Positions 1 through 12,300 of a DNA stretch of 64,000 bases are shown one piece after another. Made by a program: the position numbers and the translations under genes. The stretch lies in assembly GCA_033296885.1 (NCBI GenBank), contig MU863934.1:1-64000 (forward strand). Reading direction: 5' to 3'. Origin of the DNA: Triangularia verruculosa. Its lineage: Eukaryota; Ascomycota; Sordariomycetes; Sordariales; Podosporaceae. The notes below the pieces were generated by a model. It saw nothing but the letters and a program-made list of their open reading frames with translations. It was not told the origin of the DNA and did no database searches. Position 1 is the first letter of the stretch. Each line of letters starts with the position of its first letter.

Positions 1-980
1 TTCCGCTTCCGCTACGCACTGCTACAAGCGCATAGTTCGCTGTAGCTCCCCTGTAGGCTCTGTATTACAGACCTATAGGGCAACGCAGCAAACAATAAAT
101 AATACATATAAAGATTAAAGAAGAGAAAAATAAAGGGGCGAATTTAGAAAGAGGTTTATTTATAAATTCGATTATTAATTTAATATAAATTTTAAAAGTA
201 AAGTAAATAACAATATTATTATCATTGTTTTTATCAGATAAAGCAATAATTTAAAAACTACTTCGATTAATCGATATTAAATTTAATATATAGTGAAGTA
301 TATCCCCTTTTATCGGTATTAAAATTATTAATGTAAAAATAAAGTTTTAATGCTATATCAGTATAATAAGTAGATTATTATAAAGAAATAAAGATCCTAT
401 AATTCTAAGTATATTAAAAATACACTTTTTTATAAAATAAATAATTTTATTATTAATTTTAATTATAAATTATATAATATTTTTTATTTTTATTAATAAT
501 TATTTATATAAATCCAGTTTAATAATATTAAATATTTAAAAAGCTTTTATTATTATTATTTTTCCGGTAAAATTATAATTTTAACAGTAATATTAACGGT
601 ATTAATGGTATTATTAATATTAACGGTATTACTAATAATTTAAAGATTTTCCGGTAATTTAGTAATTTTGGAATAAATATATTTTTTACTACCGGCCTTC
701 GCTTTACTTTTAGTTTTATAAAGAACTATAAAACGGACTTTAATATAGAAGTTTAAATATAAACGGATAATTTAACGGTATAATTTACTTTTATATTAAA
801 AGATAAACTTTTAAAGTATTAAATTTAATATTATAGTAAAAATTATAGAAAAAGATATAGAATTATAATTTTATAATAATAACTTTAAGTAGTTTAGAAA
901 ATAAAAACAAGGATTTAAAAGTATTTTATTTACTATATAAAAGTAGCGGTATAGAAAATTACTTTAGATCTCTTAAAAAA
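1..980. repeat. AT-rich, TpA-rich block, probable RIP-degenerated repeat
   Basis: From about base 110 to 980 the sequence is almost entirely A and T, full of TATA, TTAA and AATTT strings, with few CpA or TpG dinucleotides. Composition switches abruptly to normal GC within about 50 bases near 980-1030. No long open frame survives. This is what repeat-induced point mutation leaves behind in filamentous ascomycetes (C to T changes at CpA), usually in dead transposon copies. The original element cannot be recognised, and no terminal repeats or target-site duplications are visible because the block continues off the left end. The composition is seen directly; the RIP origin is inferred. Confidence 0.75.
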
Positions 981-1064
981 ACGCTCGAACCTTTTAACTG
1001 TTTCGAATGCAAGGCGCAGTAGCGGATCCTTGGCGCGTGCCGTCAGCTCAGTCACGTTCAAGAT

Positions 1065-2192
1065 CTACTCCTTGCGGCCAACGCAGCTGTCGAATATATA
1101 CCCTCTGCGGCCCTCCTTGGACGCCTTCAACTCGTCATGGAATTCCTTCGCCCACGCCTCCTCCAGGTGCCGGGGCTTCCATCCAAGCTTCGGTAGCACC
1201 GTCCCCGTCATGGCCTTATTTCCAGCCCACCCTGACTCGGCCAGATCCAGCATACCGGCCGTGACATCGTCGGCAATCTCCTGGAGGCCCTTCTGCACAA
1301 TTGTCTTCTCCTTGGGCGTATCCTCCCTCGGCAGCACCCCATCGACAAAGCAGGCGTCCAAACACCTCTCCATGATCTCGGTCTGCAGCACCCGCCCAAC
1401 CGAAGGGTGTAGGATGCCGTCCTTACCAGAGGGGATGTGTCCGATACCGCGGTCATAGCGCTCAAGGATCAGCTTGATCAGGAGAATGTAGGCATCGGCC
1501 AGGTCCTCGACATGCACCCAGTCGAAGTTGGCCGTGTCGTTCAGCTTGAAGCCATACCCCTTCATCACCGCGTAGCGCATCAGAACGGGGACGATTATGC
1601 CCTGCTTGTTGAAAAGTCCGGTCCCTTCACCAAAGATGGCCGGTGCGTTGAGGCTTACGGCATTCACACCCAGCTCGTCGGCCAAGGTGAGAACACCAAT
1701 TTCGGCGGTTCGCTGTGGGTACGGTGTTCTCTCGTCCTCCTCTTTGCACCAGTCATAGGTGGCTCTGCTGTTCGTGTCGTCGAATACACGGCCAGGATAT
1801 GCCTTTCCGGTGATCGGCTTGTCTCCGAGGTTGGTGCATCCAGAAATGTGAAGTATCCATGGAGCAGGTGCTTTGGGCCTCACTCGACGAGCAAGACCTT
1901 TGACGAATGCCTTTGCGCCGTCGGCAAAGAAACCCGATCCAACATTGACAACAATGTCATAGCTGCTCGCTGTGTTCTCGATGAACTCGAGGTCGGTCAG
2001 GCCAGCCCAACGGATGGTGTTGATGCGATCACCATAGGCTTCCTTCAACTTCTGCTCGACGTCGTCGGTGCGGGTGAGGGCGTCGATGGTGATGGCCTTG
2101 ATGGCGGCGTCCTCGCTTTTGACGAACCTGTCGAGAAAAGTGCCGCCGGCATAGCCCGTCGCGCCGGTGAGGAGGATTCTTTCGGCGGCCAT
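1065..2192 (-). CDS. NAD(P)-binding epimerase/dehydratase-like protein (extended SDR)
   Basis: Intronless gene of 375 residues from the preferred start. It begins with a Rossmann fold: residues 6-15 (LLTGATGYAG) carry the TGxxGxxG dinucleotide-binding motif of the atypical/extended SDR class. Later segments such as HISGCTNLGD, SLNAPAIFGEGTGLF and FDWVHVEDLADAYILL match the NAD-dependent epimerase/dehydratase fold, the last being the usual strand-helix near the substrate pocket. A canonical YxxxK is not obvious, so the reaction cannot be named. The start at 2192 has a good fungal context (ATCAAGATGG); an in-frame ATG at 2249 would add 19 residues not typical of this fold. Probably a cytosolic NAD(P)H-dependent oxidoreductase or epimerase. 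It lies directly beside the AT-rich block, yet its own frame is intact and of normal composition. Confidence 0.85.
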   Translation of the reverse strand: MAAERILLTGATGYAGGTFLDRFVKSEDAAIKAITIDALTRTDDVEQKLKEAYGDRINTIRWAGLTDLEFIENTASSYDIVVNVGSGFFADGAKAFVKGLARRVRPKAPAPWILHISGCTNLGDKPITGKAYPGRVFDDTNSRATYDWCKEEDERTPYPQRTAEIGVLTLADELGVNAVSLNAPAIFGEGTGLFNKQGIIVPVLMRYAVMKGYGFKLNDTANFDWVHVEDLADAYILLIKLILERYDRGIGHIPSGKDGILHPSVGRVLQTEIMERCLDACFVDGVLPREDTPKEKTIVQKGLQEIADDVTAGMLDLAESGWAGNKAMTGTVLPKLGWKPRHLEEAWAKEFHDELKASKEGRRGYIFDSCVGRKE

Positions 2193-5100
2193 CTTGATCG
2201 TGTTGGAGATGTGAATCTTTGTGGGAAAAAGGATCGAGACATCACGCAATTTCTAAGAGGTCACGCTCTCTATTCATAGTCGCCCATACCCGTCCGCCGC
2301 TCACGACCCTTCGCCGCGGACGGCCGAGGGTGCATTGATTCTTAGTTGGCTCCTGTTCTTACCCCTGTTGTCAACACAACCCCACGCTACTGCACAGCAA
2401 CAGCGAAGTGGTTACGGAAATAGGAAGCAGTGAGGTGGATTGTATGATTTGTTTCGGACTCGCCATCACCCGGGTGCTTCTTCCTGCTGCGCTGGAACCG
2501 ATAACACCCCACTAGTGAGCTGTGGGAAGTTTGAAAGCGGAAACTGATGGGCTTCCTCCAGGCACCGCTAACTCAGTTTTGGGTATTCGCTCCACGGTTG
2601 CAAGGGTCAACATGGGGGTTTCGAGTTCGCCAAGGGCGTCTGCCCAGTTTGCGGCACCAACTGCGTCTCATTGCATATCTGCAGGCCACATCCAGCTTCT
2701 GCAGCCCGAAGTGCGAGTGGTCCCTCACCACCGGGTCACTTCCCATCCACACGTTGTACTCAATTCCGTGGAGCTCGTTGATTACCTCATCATGGAAACA
2801 CACCATTGTCCGGCCTTGGTGGTGAGTAGGGCAATGCTAATATTTGTTGAACCTCCAAAGAAGAAGCATGACACACAAGCACCCTATTCCAAGGTATTCA
2901 AATCTAAGTCCAGTCTAGCCAGCAGATAATCAAGAAGATTTGAGTCATCCGTCCACCCGAAGCGCCGTGACCACAATGGCCATGACAAAAGACGATTCTA
3001 ACCACAAACACGGTCACCTGATACGACCCTTACACAAACGCTCGAGCAATCAGCTGATGGCCGGCCGCTCCGCCGGCGGGTATCGCAATCGCCGGCATTG
3101 TGGGAGTCGTTGACTGCCCTGTCGCTGAATTGGTTCGGCTTTTGAGCACCAGACTACTATCGATGACATTCAATTGTCTGAAACTGGAAGACGACAACCA
3201 GCATTATCTAACAAGAATGACGGAGCAATATAAACAGAACATCAATGAGCGTTTAGAAATCAAGAGAGCGGCGGCACGATGGCATATTTTTTGGCTCTTG
3301 TGTTCTTACAAGGCCTCGCAGGAAGTTTAACATGCATTGCAACAACTGGGCAAATCTTTCTCGCTTCATCTTTCCGTCGACGAGAGGACGCGACGGAGAC
3401 GTGGGAAGGGCTTGAATGGAGCCAAGCCAGTGTGGTGGTTTGGACGGAAGAAAGCAGAGTGCGACATGGACCGATTCGGCGCAGCTGCAGAATGACAGTT
3501 ACCGGCGAGCATGGGAGTTTGTTACTTCTTCAACCTTTGTCACTATCATTTTTTGCTTGTTTTTGTTTCCAAGAGCTATGTCACATGGAGAGGTTGGTTT
3601 CTCTCTGCCGTGGGCTGATGGAAAGTCTGGGCTAGTATGGCCTCAGGTTGCTTCGCCGTGAGCCCCCTTCCTTTTCTCTCTGCCATTAGATGAAGATAAC
3701 ATTTCTTTGTTGACGTGATGGATGCAAGAGGCAAACCGAGAGCTAACCTGAAGCAGCTCGCAAGCCTTCCCCCCTTCTCCTCTCCCACACAAAAACGACA
3801 TACTGCAGCGTTGTGGCACATTCTCATGTTCTTCTCGTTACCAGGCTACTAGCGAATAAGCGTTACTGATCCCGGCACGATAGATTAGATACCTTAACGG
3901 GTCAAGAAGCAATAGTGTGATTTGTTCCACCTGGAACTGATCCCGACCAATGGGATTGAGGGCCGGCTTTTAGCTTCCAGGCCAAGAAGACACTACTACA
4001 AAGGGAAAGCTAACAACTTTGACCGAATTGGGGCTGGGAGGTGATGTGGTGATGTGGTGAAGGAAATCCACTCTGGCCCTCTTCCCCCTGAGATGGAAGT
4101 TTTGGCAGGCGTGGGTGGGATAACGACATCGTTGACGTGCTTGCCTTTACAGATGGCTTGCTGGATGTCTCGTGAGAGAACGCGGGAGAAGTCAGACAGA
4201 CCCTGGTGATCTTTTGCCGTGTTGAGGAAAGGTGGTTTGATTTGGGTGCCGGGCGGCTTTGGTACCTTCTTTGGTGCCTTCAAGGTAGCATTTCTGAAGT
4301 TTACAAACAGGCCATCACATGTCGAAACTCTTGACGTTCCCCTACGTTGATGGCCGTCTCTTTTTGCACTAAGCTTTCTAGACTCCGTACTGGCTCGGAG
4401 GGACCGGGCCTTCCCGCGACGGACGGACGGACACCAAAACAGTAAAAACGACGGTCTGATGTTGTAGCTCCCACGCTTTTCTAGCCCAGTTTGGGGTTTG
4501 GTCGCTTGATGGGCCCACTTGGTTTGCACTTAGCTAGATTAGGGACGATGGACTAGAAGTACCGTACCACTGCCGAGTTGTAAAGATGAAAAGTCATGAG
4601 GAATGTGGTACTGTTTTGATGGTTTCCGATAGCTTGATGCGGCATTCGTATGTGAGAGTATAAATAAGAGCTTGGAGTAATACTACCTAGGTAACAAGCG
4701 AGGCGATGACCGTGGTTCAAGAGAGCACGTTAGGTGAAGGGTTCCGGGCGGTGTTTGAACCAACAAAACATGTTTCTTTTTGCATTGATCATCTACCTAT
4801 CCGGCTTGTTGACCCCTGGATAATGAGGTGAAGTTTTCCACGCCTCGGGAGTTGCCGAGCAGGTATATGCTGTGGAACAGATACTGATACCCCGGGTTCT
4901 TGGGCAACTGTCGCCGAGAACGAACTGCCAGGGGTTGGGGTCTGAGTTCCCTGGTTACACAACATGGAGCTGGAGTGTGTTGAAGCAAGAGAGGCCTGGC
5001 GATACCCACGGTTTCCCCGGATGTCGTTACCTCGGGAAATCTGCCCGCAAATACAAGAATTCTGTCGTTGAGTGAGTAAAATAAATGAAACGATGGCTTA

Positions 5101-6010
5101 TAGCTAAGGAAAGAGGTCAGGCTGTTGATATTTGGCGCTGTTGGGGAAAGCATCTCCTAAGTAGGTAGCCACAATCGTTCTTAGCTGCGGTACATGTTGT
5201 TTCTGTATCACCGATTGAAAACCACCGGCCAACATGACACTGGAGCACAACTGGTCTCATCCAGCTCCTGAACCCTGATGCCCGTGTTTGCTAGATAATA
5301 ATTAGGTACTAGGCTACCTATGTCTATAGGTGCCCACGCGGTTTGGGGGATTCCAAAGATCGCGGCCATTTCAGAACATGAAAGTGCCTTACCTAAAGAT
5401 CGAGTCGTGGCTGATGACTACCTTAGGTACCTAGCGATTGGGGTATAGAGTGAAGATCTTTAAGTGAGGTACTTTTTAAGGCGACGATGTCCTGTGTATG
5501 GGTCTGAAGACAAAGGAGGACGGGATCCAAACATATCAACTCGCAAGACTCCCGAAGTGTCCATGGCTACGATCAGCCGAGACATGGAGTCAGAGGTGCC
5601 CTCACAAGTCTTACCTTTAGTTCGTCAAATCGTATGTCCAAAGTGATATTGGAGGTCAACGAACAGATGACGGCCATCCTTGAGGACCGCGTCGTCAAGA
5701 TGGTATGAAGCGTTTGTCCTCCACAACGGTCTCACGGTCCACGGTCCATCTCTGTGAATAGCAACCGCGAAGGCAGACGCAGAGAACCACTGCTGCTGGA
5801 CACACCACGGAAACCGCCAGTGGCATGGCACCCGGCAAGTTCGCCAACAAAACGCGCCGCGAAACCTCCCGTCAACACCAGCCTGACCCAGCAACCACCC
5901 TCCCCAACAACAAGACCCACCTTTCACTGGACGCCCTGAACAGCCCTGAAGCACCTATTTATATATCAGGTCCCCGTTTTAGTAGGTATCAAATTCAGAC
6001 CTAGAGAACC

Positions 6011-6128
6011 TGCCAGTGGTGTAGTGGTTACATAGCCAGCCCGGGCAAAAAAAGGAGTTGGTAGCTCATCACCAGGTGCCGGTGACAAATAAACAGGCAC
6101 CCCTCTTGGGTTCGATTCCCAGTTGGGT
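6011..6128 (+). ncRNA. tRNA-like element with A and B boxes, possibly a tRNA pseudogene
   Basis: A tRNA-style A box (TGGTGTAGTGG, 6017-6027) lies about 80 bases upstream of a perfect B box (GGTTCGATTCC, 6109-6119). The T arm pairs well (TTGGG with CCCAG) and a D-stem GTGT/ACAT can form. The putative acceptor strands (CTGCCAG and TTGGGTC) pair at only four of seven positions, and the middle is longer than a normal tRNA. Either it carries a large insertion or it is a degenerate copy. No anticodon can be assigned. Confidence 0.35.
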
Positions 6129-6186
6129 CACTCCCCCCATTGGGGATTTGATCAAAAAAAAGGTAGGCAAAGAAACAAACAAGCCT

Positions 6187-6337
6187 TGAGCCTCACCCGT
6201 AAGCGCCGGTCCGGCCTGGGTGGAATGGAGGGAGTAATAAGGCTAAGAAGCAATGACCCAACAGACGGATGGAAGTCGTCGGTTCGACCCCGACCTGGCT
6301 CGCCAAGCTGGCGATTGAGGGTTCTCTCATCTTTTTT
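6187..6337 (+). ncRNA. Second tRNA-like element (B box plus T-run)
   Basis: A T-arm-like hairpin GTCGG-TTCGACC-CCGAC contains a B box (GGTTCGACCCC, 6281-6291). It is followed by CTGGCTC, whose last five bases pair with GAGCC at 6188, and by a T6 run at 6332-6337 that could stop Pol III. The A box is weak and the distance between acceptor strands is about 115 bases, too long for an ordinary tRNA. It could be a pseudogene or a Pol III transcript of another kind. Confidence 0.25.
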
Positions 6338-7915
6338 GGAGGATTTTGTGGTGGTGAGATTGGGGTCGTGATGTTTACTTTTTGGTGTTGTGGCTGTTCT
6401 AGTTGGCGGGTACTGCCGATGCGTGCGTCTATGCTCCTCTGTAATGTCAGGCTAGGTAGACTGTTGGGTTGACAGTCACTGCTGATGTTGGCGGTGAGAT
6501 TGGAAGTTGGTTCGTGATGGCGGTGTTTTGGTGTTGCTGCTGTGTTAGCTTGTGATTACATACCTACCTTAGGTACCTTACCGGTGCTCACTACCTACGA
6601 CGCCCATCTTCCTCTAGAGTGTCTCTGACTAAGCATCTCACGTTGGTGCCATTACAAAAGATGTGCATCTATTGGTTTTGATGCTGTCACTTTCGTCGTC
6701 AAGCTGCAGCCAGCATGCCCGCCATCATGCAGAAGAACCACCAGCGCCGCCACCACAGTTACCGTTGGCCCTGTTACACTATGCTGTTTACGCTCTCAAA
6801 AGTAGACGACAGTAGGTAACTAAAATGACGGCCTAATCATGAATTTCATTCGGAGGACTGATCACATGTGTAAACAACGTTGTGGAGATTCAATAGATGT
6901 CGTGTAGACGTTGAGCAACTGACGGTTCAATCCAGCACGGTCTCACGGTTCTGGGAATGCCCTCAGAAATGATGGCAGCATCACATGATGTATGACGCGG
7001 CTGGAAACATGCACCATGTGACGGCGAATGTCCCTGTTGATGTGGGGTGTGTCGTTGGCCAGGCAACCAGCAGGGGGCGGACCACAAGCACATCGGATGA
7101 AATGATCTGAAGACCGGAAGAATGATTGGAATATAAGTTTAACATGCACGTAACTTTGCAATGCTCCCTACTTTTCTTTGCTGAAAGCACTGCAATTATA
7201 ACATGGTGGTTTGTAGAGAGCGTTCCAGTTGTGAGAAAGATTCGGGAGCTATGAGTATCACCGGGCCCTGGAGGGCAGTTCATTTGGCAATAAAGAGTTG
7301 GGAATTTGGAAGGAAAAGGACCTAAATTCTATGTAGTAGGGCTCTACAGGTGCTCTTTATAAAAGTCTTAAGTAAGATATAGTAGATGAGAACCTCGTAA
7401 CTAGCGACAAACATGGTTTGTTTACATACCCCTGAACTAGACCACTTGGATGTAAATAGAAATAAACGGACTCCAAAGCATCTATGGGATCACGGATTTG
7501 CAAAACTGAATTTAAGCTCCAAAAGCCACACTTCATTTCAATCATCGCTTCATCACCTGTCCCAGCCATCACCAAGGCAGCGAAGAGGCTTCAAGCCACC
7601 TACGCCAACACCAGCAGCCACAGGGCATGTGATGCTTCAAACCTTGAACTCGGGCGCAGAAGCTACGTAAAGTTCTCATACTTTAAGTTGCATTGGTTCA
7701 CCTGAAAAAGACCATGTTTCCCCATCCTCTGACTGTATATACCGTTTTGTTTCCCGCAGCCGTTTTTCTCAACCGTGTCAGCACACCGACCTATTTCTCA
7801 ACCATTAGCAACCTGACACGGCGGACTCGACATCTTCTCTTGCGTTCGTGCACCCGTCCACGGTATCTTTTTCTCGTTCGCTCGCGCAAAAGCATTTGCG
7901 CTTTGCCCCCTCAGC

Positions 7916-8873
7916 ATGGCTGGATCCGAAGTTCAGCAATCGTGTGCTGGCGCTGCTCCTCGCGCCACGGAGCCCAAGGTCCCCGGCAACTGGCCCGTCT
8001 TCGAACCAAGAAATGAGGAGACCAACCAAGCCGTTCCTGCTGGGGGATATGATGATGATGATGACGAGGACGGTTATTTGAGGGTCGACATGGTTGAAGA
8101 GCATGGGGCCAGCGCAGAAAGTGTACTAGCTGCCTGTGAAGCCTCCGACGAAGAGAATGATTTTGGGGTCGAGGCTTACAACAGTGAGAGTGGCGAAGAG
8201 GAGGACGACGACTTTGGGGTGGAGAGCTGTGCTGATGATGAGGAGTTTGCTCAGTTGCTCGAGGGTAGCATGGCATTGGTAAGCGTTGCGCAAGTGAAGA
8301 AGTCTGAGGCAAGACGGCTGACAATCGTACAGCAACAAAGGCTCGAGCAAGAGTTTGTCAAGGCGTACAAGAAGCGGCTGAAAGAGGGGCGCGTTTCCGG
8401 ATATGAGGGCGGTTATCCGGAGGGTTTAAATAGTGCAATGCCCTCCGAGTATAAAGACCCCTTTGAAGAATCTGAAGATGAGGAAGGCGGCAAGCATGAC
8501 GAGGACAACGAGAATGTTGACCCTGATAGTCCCGAGGCATGGCAGCAGTACAAGAGATGGTTAGAAGGCTTGGGGCACGGCTATGATGAGACTTATCGCC
8601 AGGGGTATGACGATGGTTTTCAGGCGTTTAGCACAATTCCCGATCGTGGTAAGTTGGTGTATCCGACATTTTGGGGATGCAATATGAACTTTTAGCTGAC
8701 AACCATTATTAGATGAGAATTACTGCTGGCTTGCTCTACGGGCAGTTTGGCGTAATGTCATCTCTCCAGGACTGCGCCTCGTGGGCGGTGGATTTGGCCA
8801 GCTCTGGGCTGTGTTGGCGGGCTGGTGGTCCGGGTGGCAAGGAGACACGGATACGTGGGTGCATGTACATTAA
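7916..8873 (+). CDS. Acidic protein of unknown function, two exons
   Basis: Exons 7916-8648 and 8713-8873 join in phase through an intron with a GTAAGT donor, a GCTGAC branch site and a TTATTAG acceptor, giving 297 residues. The start ATG (CAGCATGG) has a good context. The N-terminal half is very acidic, with a D/E run around residues 43-50 and two copies of an E/D-rich DFGVE segment. A basic, predicted-helical middle (QQQRLEQEFVKAYKKRLKEG) follows. Then come glycine/tyrosine motifs (GYEGGYPEG and GYDETYRQGYDDGF). The second exon adds a Trp-rich tail (ENYCWLALRAVW and WAVLAGWWSGWQ). I recognise no named family. The acidic character suggests a nuclear or cytosolic binding protein, which is only a guess. 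Reading through the intron would stop after 259 residues and lose the tail. Confidence 0.75.
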
Positions 8874-9341
8874 TTAATTCAGGGGAAATGAGGTTTATGA
8901 ATTTGACCCCCACTCTGCCCCTGACAGCACTTGGCAACCGCAGCACTGGGCCGCGCTAATGAACCGAGACGCGGAGCACGGGCCTTCGGATGGGGACCGC
9001 GTGAACCGGCCCCCGACTTCCCGCTCCTGCATTTTCTGGGATTCTTCTTCGGACGATTCCAACTGACGATCTGCATTTTGTCAGCGGCTATCTTTCTCTC
9101 TCTCTCTCTTTCTATTTCCTTTGCTGTGGTGCGAGAGACAATGACGAAGAAATTTCTGTCCCTCTCTCGAAACCTCTGAATTCACCGCATGCTGCCCCTA
9201 TCAGCTATCCTATCATTTGTCCCCTTTGTTTTTCCCCTTTTGCTGACTCTTGCATGGGTCGTGGCGTTTCGTCTTTGCGCCGTCAACGCACCAGCAACAG
9301 GTCTCTGCATTGACGCACCAGTGCTGCTTGTCATTCCTGCC
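8874..9341. other. Spacer and pyrimidine-rich 5' leader of the LRR gene
   Basis: Contains a CT microsatellite at about 9091-9113 and a pyrimidine-rich stretch, typical of a fungal transcript leader. An in-frame upstream ATG at 9189 would add a hydrophobic 51-residue extension to the LRR protein. Confidence 0.5.
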
Positions 9342-12300
9342 ATGGACCTTCCTGATACCGACCCCAGCGGCCAAGCATCAAACAGCTCCAACAGCACCAC
9401 ACACACCCTCACCATGGAGGAGCCTCGCCAGAACAAGCCGACCGGCATTCCCAGACTCTCCAAGATACCTGTTCCTGGCCAGACGACATCAGCATCCAAG
9501 CTCCCTGTACCACGATCCAACTCCGTCCGAGCATCACCCTCTCGAGAATCCCTGAACCTCGGTGCCGCCACCGGACAACTACGCAATCCCAAGCTCCGGA
9601 CCACCGCCTCTCGCGATCAATTGGCACCGACAGCCAACTCACCAACACCCCGTGCAGTATCATCGCCGCATACAAGGACATCGCTTTCACACACGTCAGG
9701 AAATGCTAGGAATGCGGCGTCGAAGGCCAACTCAGGGTTTACACCTCAGCCTATGAGGCTGCTCAAACCTGGAGGACAGCCTGCACACCAGTCTACACGC
9801 TCAACGTCAGCCTCTCGTGCCCCCAAGCGCCAGCCGTCTCAGCAATGGATATCCGCTGCTACTGTGGACGAGCCGCTCCTCGAGGAACCCGAGAATACCG
9901 TGACTGTAGAATATCTTGGGCATGATATCGCGTTGGACTCACCACCAGACTCGGCAAAGCTCCGCCCTTCACTTGCCGAGAGGACCATGGAGACATTGTC
10001 TCGCCTCCCCTCCTCACCTTCAGTCAAGGGCAAGGCCGCCGCGTCTTTCTTCGATGTTACCGGGAGCGGCCGACAGTCGCCATCACGACCTGTGAGCCGT
10101 GCCTCTCGGCCCGGCTCGAGTCACCCGTCTGAGGGCTCAAGTGGGCAGTCAAGGCTGAGCAGCAGACCGAGCTCTCGTGCTGGCTTAGATTCTCCGGTAA
10201 CGACACACTTCGGATCCCGGATTGCCACATACCAGACAAACGTATCCACCGTGGAAAGCATCCCCCTACGAGGCAGGAGGAGCATTCAATCGTTTCAGCT
10301 GCACTCGGTCAAGACACCGGCGAAGGGAGTCCGGACTTCGGTTCAAGAGATCAAGTCTCCGTCCACGATTGCCTTTCCTCGTACCCGCACACCCAGTCCC
10401 GAGAGACAAGCTCCTGACAATGCTGTGTCGCGGTTCGGGGCGAAAACTGTGGCTATCGAGCTAAAGAAACGGCAATCCGTCAACGGATTGTTCAAGAAGC
10501 CATCCACACCTGCCCTTCGGAAGAAACCGTCAACCGAAACGACGAGAAAGATATCCTCGGCGTCCCAGATGTCGTCAGTTACCTCGAATGAGGGGACCAA
10601 CCCCTCTGGCGGCTCTGTCGCATCGGGGAGTACTGCACTCACGGTGGATTCCAGTGAATCCACACCTGGACAGGCATATCGCAAAGCTTCGTCTGCCCTG
10701 CGTGAGCAGATTGCCAAGGCAAAAGCGGCGAAACGGGTTGCTTCTTCACAGCAGACGTCCTCGGAGTTAAGTGGTGGTGTACCCGAGGAGCCTCCTTTGG
10801 TCCCAACCGATGACAGCTTCGACTTTGGCTTGCACCGTGATCCCTTTAATCAGCACCGAGATGATAAATCACAGGAAAGAGTGCTGCGAAGCAGGCTCGA
10901 GACGGCGAGGACAAGTGGCCGGCTCAACATCGCGGCCATGGGTCTCCGGGATATTCCAGCTGACGTTCTCAATATGTATAATTTGGAATTGGTCGGACAG
11001 TCTGGCGGCGCCTGGGCCGAGAGTGTTGACCTTACAAGGTTTGTTGCTGCTGACAACGAGCTGGAGATGATCTCGGAATCTGTGTTCCCAGATGTCGACC
11101 CCCAGGAATTCGCAGATGATGAGGACAGTCAAGGCAACATCTTTTTAGGGCTGGAGACGCTGGACTTGCATGGAAACATGCTTATCTCCTTGCCAATGGG
11201 TCTGAGACGTCTATCGCTGCTCACGTCGCTCAATCTGGTAAGCACGCGATGCATCTCCAGTGGCATTCTTTCCATTACTGACCTTTCCAAAGTCCGTCAA
11301 CCGACTGGCAAACAACTCGCTCGAAGTCATATCTCAGATCACGTCGCTGCGGGACCTCAAACTTTGGGGCAACCTTTTGTACGGCCCGCTCGACCCATGC
11401 TTCTCTAACCTGCAGAACCTCGAGATATTGGACCTACATGGCAACAACATCGCCTCCCTGCCCACCAACTTTGGTAGCCTTTCTCGACTTCGCATCCTCA
11501 ACATCGGCGAGAACAGCTTCGAAGCTCTGCCGTTCGAGATACTAGCAGCTTTGCCCCTGACAGAGCTCAATGCACGCAAGAACCAGCTGAGCGGGACGCT
11601 TGTGGGAGATTTCGTTACATCTCTCCCGACTCTTCAAACATTGGACGTCTCTTCCAATCAACTGGCTCAGATTTGCTCAACAGGACACTCAATCGCTATG
11701 CCTGCTTTACAACAGCTTTGTGTCTCGATGAATCGACTGCAGTGCCTTCCCAACATTGGTAGCTGGACAGCCTTACATACCATTGCTGCTGACGAGAACA
11801 GCATCAATGCCATTCCAGAGGGTTTCACCAAGCTGCCTCAGTTGCGGTCTGTTGATTTCTCCAGCAACGACATCCGTGTCATTCCTGCCGAGATTGGCCA
11901 GATGGAGAGCCTCGCCATGCTTCGCCTGAGCGGTAATCCCTTACGAGAAAAGAAGCTTAGCACCATGAGCACCGAGGAGATGAAAGCGATACTTGCTCAG
12001 CGGCTTGAGCCGCCTCCGGAGCATCTGAGGACGCCACCCGAGCCCCAGCCTGCACCAAAACACGTATCGGTTCAGCTTGATGGCGAGGCAGAGTCACATG
12101 GCATTCAGGCGGCGGCTGATGTTGCTGCCCGTGAGGACGCTGACGATAGCCGCTCTGATATGGATGACTTTGCGACTCCGCCAACGTCGGCGCCGGCGTC
12201 ACCTGCTCGCTCACGTTCCGAGACGATTACCGGGCAGTTGTGGGCTGTTAAGCCCGGTGGCGTTCTGGACCGATCTAACACGGAGTCGTCGTCTCTGCAT

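Larger units (their letters stand above)
2193..7915. other. Gene-poor interval
   Basis: Open frames here are short (the longest is 177 codons, at 3996-4529 minus). None shows a recognisable domain, convincing splice pairs or a shared codon pattern. Two B-box tRNA-like sequences occur near 6.0-6.3 kb and are listed separately. Repeated TACCTAGGTA and ACCTTAGGTACC words (for example near 5310, 5420 and 6570) are common in intergenic DNA of this window. A frame at 2573-2806 minus, with HDEVINELHGIEYNVWMGSD, looks slightly protein-like and could be a gene remnant, but I cannot name it. Confidence 0.5.

Noticed and set aside
3279..3635. 118-codon frame with a hydrophobic, leader-like N-terminus
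   Set aside because: No splice or domain support, and the rest of the chain looks random; kept only as a note in the gene-poor interval.
3996..4529. 177-codon minus-strand frame
   Set aside because: Longest frame in the gene-poor zone, but its composition looks random and no motif is recognised.
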